From contig CANMIP010000037.1 in assembly GCA_947497945.1 (NCBI GenBank), positions 1 through 44,025 of the forward strand: a stretch of 44,025 nucleotides of DNA, read 5' to 3'. The stretch is from an uncultured Tropicimonas sp. (GTDB lineage Bacteria; Pseudomonadota; Alphaproteobacteria; Rhodobacterales; Rhodobacteraceae). Numbering within the stretch: the stretch's first letter is position 1; each line of letters begins with the position of its first letter. The notes beneath the pieces are model-generated. The model worked only from the letters and a program-made list of their open reading frames with translations, did not search any database and was not told the origin of the DNA. Made by a program: the position numbers and the translations under genes. Shown here one piece after another: positions 1 to 8,788 of the stretch.

Positions 1-291
1 TAAGGAAGGTGTTTGCGCCATCTGATAGCATCAGCTCTCTGCGCAAGCAGCACGTTGTTTTTCCACAAAATCGGCGGTCTCCGGACCTTCGCCGCGGTCG
101 CGGGATGCGTACACACAAAATGAAGAAGCCGACCTTCGCCGGACACCGAATAGGCGCCGCCATACTGCGCTGGAGCCGTCAGCTTCGAGACCGGAGTTAT
201 CGTCGTAGCGCCATGTGACCTGCGTCAAGGCGATCAACAAGCCGGCATACTAATATCGCGCATCGGAGGAATGCGGGCGTGGAGGTCGTCC
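1..291. other. Left edge, no confident gene
   Basis: I find no convincing intact gene here. The minus strand carries two short protein-like stretches in different frames (a piece reading TWRYDDNSGLEADGSS and, directly after it in another frame, one reading QYGGAYSVSGEGRLLHF), so this may be the frameshifted remains of a gene running off the left edge. That reading is weak. Confidence 0.2.
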
Positions 292-1956
292 ATGGTTTTC
301 GTGTCCGAGCGAATGGCTGCGGTGATCACAGTTGGTTTCCTTGTTTCTTTCGGGACAGGATGCAATGCCGCTGATAATTCTGATGTGGCGCAGGATGATG
401 GAGCATCGGCAGGCCTGGCCTTCACGGTCGCCTCAGAGACAGTTTCCGACCGTTTCCTGATCAGAGGCGTCCCGTACGAGCATGTCGGCGGTGGCCTGTT
501 TCAGCCTGTCGTTTCAGGGCCGGATGCCCTGGCCGCCCCAGCGATAAACCTCCGGCAAGTGCAACACTTTCATGACCCCGCGGAGAACCCCGATGTCCCG
601 CTATACACGGACATAACCTTGCCCGGGGTCACGCCGCGTCTTCTCGACGAGGCCGGCCGCGAATATGCCCTGATCACGCTCTACAACATCGACCCGCCGC
701 TGGAGGACCTGCCGTCACGCGAGGCCGGGATCGACCGCGGCATGGACTACCGCGACCCGTCCAATATCCTCAAGGGAGTCTATTCGAATTACGTCTCGCC
801 GATCCTCACCAATGACCGGGAGCGGGTCAAGGTCGCAGGACACCCCATCGGGCATTTCTACGTGAAGATCGAAGTTTCCGGTTACCCGGCGATCCTCACC
901 GGAATGACCACCATCGCGTGGGCCGACCAGCAGTTGGTCGATTTCACGCTGAAGCGCGAACTCGGGCTGGGGGGCGTGCTGCTGACCCGGCAGCCGGGGC
1001 GGCTCTATTCCTCGGCCGAGGTCATGCGCGAACTGTCACTCCGCCAGCGCGAACTGCGCGTCATTGACGGCCGCCACTATCATCTGGAAAACGGGCGCAA
1101 CATCGGCCCGACCTACGTGATCGAGGACGGCAACGTGCCGTTCCTGCGTATCCGGGTTCCGGCAGAGAACGGCAGAGATGCGATCGGCGTCTTCACGGAA
1201 TACTTGGCGCGCGGCGAGCAGAACTATTTCGGTTCCCTGCTAAGCCGCCCCGGGCGTGGCAGCGGCGCCGGCTGCTCGGCCTTCGCTATGCACTGGCTGA
1301 AGTCCTCAGGCATCATCCCCTTCGTAGACGAAGCGAAGATGGACGCGGCCATCGCCGAAATCCCAGGCGATCCGCCGTTTTGGTCGCATTTCTACCGGCG
1401 GCTGGAGATTCCTTGGTCCCATATTGGCTGCGACGAGCGTGTCGGCCTTTACGGCCCACCGCAGCCCGCCGACTACACGGTCTACGATCTGCTATTCCAC
1501 GATCTGCCGGCCTCGGAGATCCTCTCTGCCACGGAAGGTTTCGCCGAACTCGTCCGCGAGGATTACGGCTCCGTCGCTGGAACGCTCTTCCAGTACGGAG
1601 CGCTCACCCCGGTCCGCGGACTTGTCATCGGCTGGCGGCGAAAGGACCCCCAGGACAGCGGCGACTACAACTGGGCTGCCCCCGGAGAGGGGTTCGAGGT
1701 CGGCTTCTGGGACAATGCGGGCTTCTCAGATTGGGTAAAACTGCAGTGGACTCGAGCCACCCCGACGGACGGCCTCACCCTCGTGCTCGAAGGACGCTTT
1801 CAGGGCGTAGAGATAGATGCCATGACGACGCCACGCCAAACGGAACCCTTCTATGCAGTTGCTGACCAGTTGGAGGCAGCGCGGAATCTCAGAAACGAAC
1901 GGAGGCTTTTCCCCAGGACCTGTCGAGAGGTGTTCGAAGCGTTCAGCCCGGAATGA
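292..1956 (+). CDS. Large exported protein, possible lipoprotein, function unknown
   Basis: I do not recognise this 554-residue protein. The ATG at 292 is chosen because GGAGG at 281-285 sits 6 bases upstream; the ATG at 271 directly abuts its own purine run and would have no spacing. The N-terminus has a short charged region, a hydrophobic stretch and Gly-Thr-Gly-Cys (Cys24), which could be a weak lipobox, so the protein is probably exported and perhaps lipid-anchored. Past the middle it has a Gly-rich Cys motif, GSGAGCSAFAMHW, and a later WSHIGCDER stretch; a Cys-dependent hydrolase is possible but I cannot assign a family. The next genes on this strand encode a periplasmic-type acylase and a radical SAM protein. 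Confidence 0.75.
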   Translation: MVFVSERMAAVITVGFLVSFGTGCNAADNSDVAQDDGASAGLAFTVASETVSDRFLIRGVPYEHVGGGLFQPVVSGPDALAAPAINLRQVQHFHDPAENPDVPLYTDITLPGVTPRLLDEAGREYALITLYNIDPPLEDLPSREAGIDRGMDYRDPSNILKGVYSNYVSPILTNDRERVKVAGHPIGHFYVKIEVSGYPAILTGMTTIAWADQQLVDFTLKRELGLGGVLLTRQPGRLYSSAEVMRELSLRQRELRVIDGRHYHLENGRNIGPTYVIEDGNVPFLRIRVPAENGRDAIGVFTEYLARGEQNYFGSLLSRPGRGSGAGCSAFAMHWLKSSGIIPFVDEAKMDAAIAEIPGDPPFWSHFYRRLEIPWSHIGCDERVGLYGPPQPADYTVYDLLFHDLPASEILSATEGFAELVREDYGSVAGTLFQYGALTPVRGLVIGWRRKDPQDSGDYNWAAPGEGFEVGFWDNAGFSDWVKLQWTRATPTDGLTLVLEGRFQGVEIDAMTTPRQTEPFYAVADQLEAARNLRNERRLFPRTCREVFEAFSPE

Positions 1957-2028
1957 TGTGAGCCGGAAATGGCTTGGTCGATCGCCTCCGGGCCCTTTAG
2001 AAGTTGATGTTGCCCGCCGCCTGCCGGT

Positions 2029-2151
2029 TCACTCGATATCGTTCTTGTAGATGAGCCCATCCTCCATGATCAGGTCGAGGTATCTGGCACACTCGACCAA
2101 GTCGATGGCGACGTCCTGGGCTTTCAAGGGATGCGCCAATCCGGTTGACCT
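2029..2151 (-). pseudogene. C-terminal remnant of an unknown gene
   Basis: On the minus strand a 40-codon open stretch with no start codon ends at a TGA at 2029-2031. It reads like real protein (for example DVAIDLVECARYLDLIMEDG) rather than like an out-of-frame shadow, and it ends LIYKNDIE. It lies in the gap between two plus-strand genes. I take it as the tail of a deleted gene; no family is recognised. Confidence 0.3.
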
Positions 2152-2251
2152 GAATCATTAACGATTTCGATCAGGCTGCTAAACTTGCCTTGAGTATCCA
2201 AGGAGAGCGGAGTGGGAATTTCTTCTCGCTGCGCAGTGTGGTGTCGCTGAA

Positions 2252-4648
2252 ATGCGCTGGGCATTAAGAGCTGTAGGGTTGGTCTCATTTCTGGTCGTGT
2301 TTGTTGCCGCGACCGGCACATATCTGGTGGCCCGGTCCCTGCCGAACTACAGCGCAAGTGTCGAAGTTGTGGGACTTGCCGCGCCCGTTGAGATCGTCCG
2401 CAGCGCCGAGGCCATACCGCATATCTTCGGCGAAACTGACGTGGACGTGTATTTCGGCCTCGGCTATGCCCATGCTCAGGATCGCTTCTGGCAGATGGAG
2501 ATGTTTCGTCGTACCGCGCAGGGGCGGCTGTCGGAACTGGTCGGCCCGGCGACCTTGTCCGTCGACGAACTTCTGCGTCGCTTCGATCTCTACGGCGCAG
2601 CAAAATCTTCGGTCGACGTTCAAACCGCGTATGCCCGCGCGGCTTTGGAGGCCTATTCAGCCGGAATCAACGCGCGGCTCGAAGAGGCATCAGGCTGGGG
2701 CGAGCTTGCACCCGAGTTCTTGCTCTTCCCGGTCGAGATCGAGCCGTGGCAACCCGCGGACACATTGGCATTGCTCAAGCTTCTGGCGTTGCAACTTGCG
2801 TCGCACGTGGATCGCGAGGTGCTCCGGGCGCGAGTCTCCTCCGTGGTGTCACCGCAACGTCTGCGCGATATCCTTCCCGACGATCCCAACACGGGGATTG
2901 CAGCGATGCCGGAGTATTCCCAGCTTTTTCCGGATGTCCCGGATGCCATGGGCCCGGCCGTGGCGCTCGCCCCCTACCTTTCTTCCGAAATCTCCTCGAA
3001 TGCATGGGCGGCTGGACCGACCAGGACTGAGAGCGGGCTGCCGCTATTGGCCAATGACCCGCATCTCGATTTCGCCGCGCCTGCGGTCTTCTATCTCGCA
3101 CGGCTGGATCTGAAGGATGGGGCGGTGATTGGCGCGACGGTCCCCGGTATTCCCTCCATTCTCTCCGGCCGGCGAGACGGATTTTCTTGGGGCCTCACAG
3201 CGGCAAATATGGACGATCAGGACGTCTTCATCGAGAAGCTGAATCCGGAAAACCCGAACGAGGTGCTGACGCCGGAAGGTTACAAGCCGTTGCGCACCCG
3301 ACGCGAGACGATCCGTGTTCGCGCAAGCGATCCCCTGGAGATCGAATTGCGATGGTCCGAAAATGGGCCGGTGATCCCGGGGAAATACTATAATCTCGAC
3401 AAGATCACACCCGAAGGACATGTCGCCGTCATTGCCCGAACGCTGTTCGATCCCGCGGATACGTCCCTCAGCGCGGCGCATGATCTCCAGAGAGCGACCT
3501 CGATCGAGGAGGCGATTGCCGGGGTCGATAATTTCGTGACCCCGGCACAGAACCTGACCATGGCAGACAGGGATGGGATCGCGCTGCAGATGATCGGGCG
3601 TATGCCGCGTCGGGTCGAGGGACACTCGACCCTCGGCCGGATGCCCTCGGAGGGGTGGATTGCCACGAACCGTTGGCATGGCACGCTTGCTTACCTTGAC
3701 AATCCGCGTTTCGTCGATCCGTTCCAGGGTGTCGTCGGCAACACAAACAGCAAGACGTTGGATCGACCCTTTCCGTTCCATGTCTCGTTCGACTGGGGCG
3801 ACAGTTGGCGGATCAGACGCTGGGAAGAACGGATGGCCGCCCGAGAAAAACACAACCGGGAGAGCTTCGTCGCCGCGCAGAACGATCTGGTGAGTTTTCC
3901 AGCGAGGACGCTGCTGCCACTCCTGAAAAGGACATTGGGTTCGGTAACGGGCAGGCAGGAAGAGGCGATGGCGTTGCTCGACGGATGGGATGCCGCCATG
4001 TTGGCCGACCGGCCGGAACCGCTCATCTATGCTGCCTGGATGCGGGCGCTGCAGTGGCAACTCGCGGCGGACGAATTGGGCGATCTGATCGACGAGTTCG
4101 ATCACCCGAACCCGACGTTCCTGCAGCGTGTGCTGAGCGACACGGATGGCGCAGCCGCGTGGTGCGACGACGCTGGAACCGTGGCGACAGAGAGTTGCGA
4201 GGATGCGGTCCGGGCGGCGCTGGACCGGGCGCTCGACCGGCTGGCCGAAAGACCGGGTGGCACGCTTGTCAATATGCGCTGGGGTGACCTGCACCAGGCG
4301 ACCCATGACCATCCCGTGCTGGGACGGCTTCCTGTGATCGGGCAGTTCGTAAATATCCGCCAATCCACCGGCGGCAGCGACAACACGCTGCTGCGTGGAT
4401 TGACACGCGGGACTGGCGAGGAACCGCTCCGCAACAAGCACGGCGCCCTCTATCGGTCGGTGATCGACATGGCACAGCCGGAAAGCTCTGTCTTCGTGAT
4501 CTCCACCGGCCAGTCCGGTCATCCCCTGTCGTCACACTACCGGGATCTTGGCGCACTCTGGCGCGACGGCAGGTACGTCTCCATGGGAACCGACACCGAA
4601 ACCGTTCGGTCCACGGCACAAGGGGTGACCAGGTTGATGCCGAAGTAG
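2252..4648 (+). CDS. Penicillin amidase family acylase (Ntn hydrolase)
   Basis: The 798-residue product has the layout of penicillin G acylase-type N-terminal nucleophile hydrolases: an N-terminal membrane or signal segment (residues 7-25), an alpha-chain region with GYAHAQDRFWQMEMFRR near 71-87, a spacer, and the new beta-chain N-terminus at SNAW (Ser249, the expected nucleophile after autocatalytic cleavage), followed by a NDPHL motif shortly after. Length fits the family (about 750-850). Members cleave amide bonds in beta-lactam side chains or in N-acyl homoserine lactones and act in the periplasm. Substrate cannot be read from the sequence; quorum-signal degradation is one possibility. 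The ATG has no strong Shine-Dalgarno sequence. It precedes the radical SAM gene by 58 bases, so co-transcription is likely. Confidence 0.88.
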   Translation: MRWALRAVGLVSFLVVFVAATGTYLVARSLPNYSASVEVVGLAAPVEIVRSAEAIPHIFGETDVDVYFGLGYAHAQDRFWQMEMFRRTAQGRLSELVGPATLSVDELLRRFDLYGAAKSSVDVQTAYARAALEAYSAGINARLEEASGWGELAPEFLLFPVEIEPWQPADTLALLKLLALQLASHVDREVLRARVSSVVSPQRLRDILPDDPNTGIAAMPEYSQLFPDVPDAMGPAVALAPYLSSEISSNAWAAGPTRTESGLPLLANDPHLDFAAPAVFYLARLDLKDGAVIGATVPGIPSILSGRRDGFSWGLTAANMDDQDVFIEKLNPENPNEVLTPEGYKPLRTRRETIRVRASDPLEIELRWSENGPVIPGKYYNLDKITPEGHVAVIARTLFDPADTSLSAAHDLQRATSIEEAIAGVDNFVTPAQNLTMADRDGIALQMIGRMPRRVEGHSTLGRMPSEGWIATNRWHGTLAYLDNPRFVDPFQGVVGNTNSKTLDRPFPFHVSFDWGDSWRIRRWEERMAAREKHNRESFVAAQNDLVSFPARTLLPLLKRTLGSVTGRQEEAMALLDGWDAAMLADRPEPLIYAAWMRALQWQLAADELGDLIDEFDHPNPTFLQRVLSDTDGAAAWCDDAGTVATESCEDAVRAALDRALDRLAERPGGTLVNMRWGDLHQATHDHPVLGRLPVIGQFVNIRQSTGGSDNTLLRGLTRGTGEEPLRNKHGALYRSVIDMAQPESSVFVISTGQSGHPLSSHYRDLGALWRDGRYVSMGTDTETVRSTAQGVTRLMPK

Positions 4649-4706
4649 TCGGCGAGACCGGAAGGACGGCCGCGATCATGTATCTTGCGTTGGAGCCCGT
4701 GAAAAA

Positions 4707-6269
4707 ATGGAAAGGGCTGGGACATATCGGAAAGTCGGGGTGCTCGAACTGCTCGCGATGACGGCGGTTCTGGGTGGAGCTATGAACCCACTGTTTCGCG
4801 CTGAGACAACCGTTCGCCGACAGCTTTACAGCATCATGCCGCAGACCGTTTCCGTCTGGCTGAGACGCGCCGGGTCCGAAGCGCACTACGCCACCTACAC
4901 GGGATTGGGTGACCCAATGGCGGTGCTGCCCGATGATCTGGACCTCATCTTCATAGCGACTCCCACGCAACACGCGGCGCTTGCCTATGCGATGGCGCGT
5001 CTCTATCGGGCTGGCGGCACAAGCGTCGCCCTGGCGGGACCGCACGCGCGTGCTTTTCCCGAGGATTCCGCGCGCTTCGCGGACTTCGTGGTCACGGACT
5101 GTGACGAGGTTGTCGTGACAGAGTTGATATCCGGTCGGATTCCGCCGGGCACCATCCTGAAGAGCGCACGCGCACTGCGCGACCTTCCCCTCGTTGAAGA
5201 GCGCGACACGGAGATCCAGACGGCCGCCTTCGTTGGCGGGCGACAGCTGCGGACCACGGCGATTTCGTTGCTTGCCAGCCTGGGGTGCCCGTACCAGTGC
5301 GATTTCTGTTCTGAATGGAAGACGGCCCATGTCTCCTTCGACACGGGGCGGGTCCGGCGGGAACTCGAAACCATCTCCCGCCGCTATCCCGGAGCCATCG
5401 TCGCGTTTCACGATCCGAATTTCGGCGTCCGTTTCGACGACACGTTGCGAGCCTTCGAGGAAGCAGACGTTCGAACCCTCAACCCGTTCGTCATGGAGAC
5501 GACACTGTCGCTCCTCAACGCTGCGCGTCTGAAGAGGTTGCGGGACGCAGGATGCCTGATGGTAGCGCCCGGAATCGAATCCTGGGAGGATTACTCGAAC
5601 AAGTCCAGGACCACGCGGACGGTGGGCGAGGCCAAATACACAGCAATCTCGAACAAGCTTCGAGAGGTTGCTTCGTACATCCCGACCATCCAGGCGAACC
5701 TCATTCTGGGCATAGACGCCGACCGGGGCGATTCACCGTTCGCGTTGACCCACAGGTTCATCGCCGAGCACCCTGGCGTGTGGACAAACATCAATATGCC
5801 GATCCCTTTTGGCGACTCGCCATTTGTTCAAAAGGTCCGGAGAGAGGGACGGCTGAACCGGTTCCTGCCCTTCGCGTTCTACACCCTGCCATATCCGGCG
5901 CTTCGCCCCCGGCACTACGAGCTGGCCGACTATCTGCGGCGGATGGCGGAAATCTACCGCGCGCAGATCGGCGCGAGACTGCTGGTTGAGCGCTTGGCCC
6001 ACATGCCGGGTGGACTTGCACGCTGGGTCGTCCTCGCCCGGACGATCGGGCTTCGCGCGGAGTATCGCGAGCTCTGCAGGGTAAGGCGGGACATGGAGGA
6101 GAACACTGCGTTGAGGGCGTTTCTTAAGGGCCGCAGCCGGGACCTTCCGACGTTCTTCCGGATACGGCTGAAGCAACGAATGGGCCGTTTCGCCAGGGTT
6201 CTGACCGATAGGGACTATCAACCGCGCTTGCCGGGTTACGCGCACGGCCGGGCGCCTCTGCTCGTTTGA
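4707..6269 (+). CDS. Radical SAM protein with B12-binding-like N-terminal domain
   Basis: The 520-residue protein carries the radical SAM iron-sulfur motif C-X3-C-X2-C at Cys194, Cys198 and Cys201 (CPYQCDFC). Upstream, residues about 65-145 look like a cobalamin-binding Rossmann domain (DLIFIATPTQHAALAYA, then ALAGPHARAFPED and a VTDCDEVV segment), as in the BchE/methyltransferase-like class. After the cluster motif comes a TIM-barrel-like stretch with HDPNFGV and a GIDADRGDSPF loop. The family generates a 5'-deoxyadenosyl radical for methylation, oxidation or ring chemistry; the substrate here is unknown. Its position between an acylase gene and a broken peptidase gene suggests a small exported-metabolite or peptide pathway, but this is inference. 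Confidence 0.85.
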   Translation: MERAGTYRKVGVLELLAMTAVLGGAMNPLFRAETTVRRQLYSIMPQTVSVWLRRAGSEAHYATYTGLGDPMAVLPDDLDLIFIATPTQHAALAYAMARLYRAGGTSVALAGPHARAFPEDSARFADFVVTDCDEVVVTELISGRIPPGTILKSARALRDLPLVEERDTEIQTAAFVGGRQLRTTAISLLASLGCPYQCDFCSEWKTAHVSFDTGRVRRELETISRRYPGAIVAFHDPNFGVRFDDTLRAFEEADVRTLNPFVMETTLSLLNAARLKRLRDAGCLMVAPGIESWEDYSNKSRTTRTVGEAKYTAISNKLREVASYIPTIQANLILGIDADRGDSPFALTHRFIAEHPGVWTNINMPIPFGDSPFVQKVRREGRLNRFLPFAFYTLPYPALRPRHYELADYLRRMAEIYRAQIGARLLVERLAHMPGGLARWVVLARTIGLRAEYRELCRVRRDMEENTALRAFLKGRSRDLPTFFRIRLKQRMGRFARVLTDRDYQPRLPGYAHGRAPLLV

Positions 6270-6309
6270 CGATACGGAGGTATCGCGCGACCGCACAGGA
6301 AAGGGAGAG

Positions 6310-7080
6310 ATGATGACACGTCTGATTATCGGACTTCTGGCGGGGCTCGTTGCGACACTGGGCGTGCTGGCCGTCAACGCCGTTCGCTACGGACCTCCGT
6401 CTGCGCCGGCCATCAGCCTCTCCCCGGCGCCTGCGGTCGATCCGGGTCCGCTGGCCGAGAGATTGGCCGGTGCCTTGCAGATCCAGACGATCTCTCTTGA
6501 CAGCATGCCGGTATCGAAACCCGAGATTTTCGACGCCTTCCGGGACTATCTGTTGGAAACATTCCCGAAGGTCAAGGCGTCGCTGCGGATGGAGATCGTC
6601 GCGGATCACAGCATGCTGCTGGTCTGGCAAGGCAGCGACCGGGCGCTCGCCCCGGTTCTGTTCTCCGCGCATATGGATGTTGTGCCGCCCGCGGACCCCA
6701 ACGGAAAGTGGAGCGTGCCGCCCTTCTCCGGCGCGATCCAGGACGGATATGTCTGGGGGCGCGGGGCGCTTGACATGAAGCAGGCGCTGATGGGCTATCT
6801 CGAAGCCGCCGAACTCCTTCTTGAAGAGGGGCTCGTTATCACGACCGGGATCGTTCCCGTAAGCGATACGCCGGTCGCCACTATCGGCGTCGCGCAGAAA
6901 GGCTATCCCATGGTCGAGCTATCCCTGGCCGGGACGGGCGGCCATGCCGGCAGGATTACGGCACCGAAAAGAACATGCCAACTGCCTCGAAGCATGCCGA
7001 CGCGACCCAACTGCTTTATCCGGACTGCACAACTTGGGACCGGGCCTCCTCACCAGGCCGAGATGCTGCGCGGCGCATGA
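6310..7080 (+). pseudogene. M20 family metallopeptidase, broken
   Basis: The first 165 residues read well as an M20 peptidase of the PM20D1/carboxypeptidase S type: membrane segment at 4-22, zinc-site motif SAHMDVVP, GKWSVPPFSGAI and GRGALDMKQ. After LLEEGLV the expected block with the catalytic Asp-Glu-Glu is missing, and the sequence jumps to PVATIGVAQKGYPMVELSLAGTGGHAG, normally found further on. From about 6960 the frame turns into unrelated low-quality sequence and stops at 7080, well short of the usual 450-500 residues. I infer an internal deletion plus loss of the 3' half. A good ribosome site (GGGAGAG) precedes the ATG. Confidence 0.7.
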
Positions 7081-7716
7081 ACGGCCGTTCTGGCGAAGCT
7101 GCATCGCGGCGGCGGTCCCGGTCGTCAATGTCGCCTGTGGGCCGATCTCGACGGTTGGGCGATCAAAGGCGAAGGCCTGGTTTGGCCGCGGCACCGGACA
7201 TTGCCTTAGGAACCCCAATGTCACCTTTGGGCAGGAAACTGCCGCCCACGAAGGAGATCGGAACAAATCGAATTTGCGCGCCCTCGCCGGATGCGCAATC
7301 CGGCTGCCAATGGCCGCTTCCGGTCGAACCGAGGTGCCGACGGTTGCTTTCCTCACTCGGCTTCAGCCGAACTGTCGCCGTCACAAAATTCGGGCACCCT
7401 ATGGAACGTGATGTTCCGCTGCGGCAACACCTGGAGCCGACGATGTGAGGTCGCCATGGCGCGCTTGCGTTGTCGGATAGACCGCAGCCCAGGCGAAACG
7501 CGCCTCGAACGATGGAGGTGGCGAAGTAGCACGGCATCGAGCACCCGATCAGGAGGTGAGTATCCTGACAGCGACGCGAAATCCCCCGCCAGAGGGAATA
7601 GCGAAGCGAACGGCCGACCGGGCAACCATTTGGCATTCGTTTTTTGGTCCCGTACGGCGAAATGAACGTGTGCGATGATGGTTCAGCGCACCAACCTAGC
7701 TAACCTCTTAATCCGT
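7081..7716. other. Intergenic, decayed sequence
   Basis: About 640 bases with several overlapping short open frames in all phases but none with protein-like composition, ribosome site or family motif. It lies between the broken M20 peptidase and the phage remnants, and marks the left edge of the mobile region. Confidence 0.5.
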
Positions 7717-8067
7717 TCAGGGGCGGATCAGCCCCTCGCTGTCCAATCGAATTCTGACCTCGGGTGATTTTCTAGGCGATCGGCGAACATGTAAAACATT
7801 ACGCCTTTCGAGGGTGCTAAGCGCCCGGCTCCGTTCCGACCGGGAGCGAATGCCAGCTTCTCGCCAAATCTGCTGGCACAACTTGATCTTGTTCCAACAG
7901 CGCATCTTCGCGAGCCGCGCCAACGACATAAGTAGTCGGGTCGCAGGATCCGCGACGGCTGCGCGAACCGTTTCCATTGGGAGGACAGCGAACGCCTCGT
8001 CGCCATTGAATGAGTGGCCAACCCCTGCCTCATCAGTTTCAATCGGGTTCTCCGATACAGATCCCAT
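7717..8067 (-). CDS. Small basic protein, possible winged-helix DNA binder
   Basis: Unrecognised 116-residue protein. The N-terminal 35 residues are acidic (NPIETDEAG and so on); the rest is basic and helical, with a run such as TRLLMSLARLAKMRCWNKIKLCQQIWREAG followed by SRALSTLERRNVLHVRR, which has the feel of a helix-turn-helix with a beta-wing. The ATG at 8067 is chosen because upstream in-frame sequence overlaps the portal remnant and loses protein character. No clear Shine-Dalgarno is seen. It overlaps the tail of the portal fragment by 29 bases and may have been joined to it by a deletion. Confidence 0.5.
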   Translation of the reverse strand: MGSVSENPIETDEAGVGHSFNGDEAFAVLPMETVRAAVADPATRLLMSLARLAKMRCWNKIKLCQQIWREAGIRSRSERSRALSTLERRNVLHVRRSPRKSPEVRIRLDSEGLIRP

Positions 8068-8773
8068 TTTTGAAGAGAAAAAGATATTGAAGAGTGGGTA
8101 CCGGGGTCGCGGATGGCCGAACGGTCCGTGTCGCTTGCCCGGTTGCGTCCACCCCGTTCTCCCAGTGCTCCACGTCGAGCGGGACATTTGGGAGTTGCAG
8201 CCTCGGCACCTCGCCGCCGTCCACCGGCCCGAGGCCAAGGTCCCGGCGCGCTTCGTTGGGCGACATGAGGCCACCGGACACGGCGTCCCTGAGACCTTTG
8301 ATACGAGCCTCGAAGTTCTGGCGAAGGAGGGTGGCGGTATCGAGCTCGACCTTGGCGTCGTCCGGCAGACCGAAGAAGTGTGCCAGTACCAATTCGAGGT
8401 GCTGGACCGTGAAGCCGAGACCCTGGGACAAGAATACCTGCATGTGGGTTTCGGCGTTGTTGTAGGAGACGTTGTCGCTGTTGTTTAGCAGCATGCTGGG
8501 GATCGAGAAGACCCTCGCCACGTCGTCCACCGTGAGCTTGTACTGCTCAATAATCTCGCTGTCGCTGGCGCTCATCGTGAGGCTTTCCCACGACAGACCC
8601 GACGCCAGAATTGGGACGCCGCCAGAGTTCATCGACCGGGACTGGTCTTCCCATGCCTTCCTGAGTTGAGCCATCTGGTCCTTGGTCAGGTTCGCGTCCG
8701 TGCTCAACACCCCCGAGGGGCGGCTCTGGTTCGCGAAGAACGCTGCTGAGTTCTCGTTGATTGCGTTGCCCAA
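8039..8773 (-). pseudogene. Phage portal protein (HK97 type), truncated at both ends
   Basis: The frame encodes the C-terminal half of an HK97-like portal protein: AAFFANQSRPSGVLSTD, LTKDQMAQLRKAWEDQ, GVPILASGLSWESLTMSASDSE, and VARVFSIPSMLLNN followed by SPNEARRDLGLGPVDGG are strongly characteristic. Portal proteins form the dodecameric ring through which DNA enters the capsid. A full protein is about 380-450 residues; here only some 230 remain. The upstream half is cut off where the oppositely oriented recombinase gene begins (about 8774-8800), and the last 20 residues do not look like portal sequence. No terminase, protease or capsid gene lies nearby, so this is a prophage relic. Confidence 0.85.
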
Positions 8774-8788
8774 CTTGCGAACTTCATC

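Noticed and set aside
9-240. Two 69-codon frames on opposite strands at the left edge
   Set aside because: Neither has consistent protein character along its length; at best they cover parts of a decayed minus-strand gene.
3044-5411. Long minus-strand frames opposite the acylase and radical SAM genes
   Set aside because: They are antisense to genes with clear catalytic motifs and have shadow-type composition.
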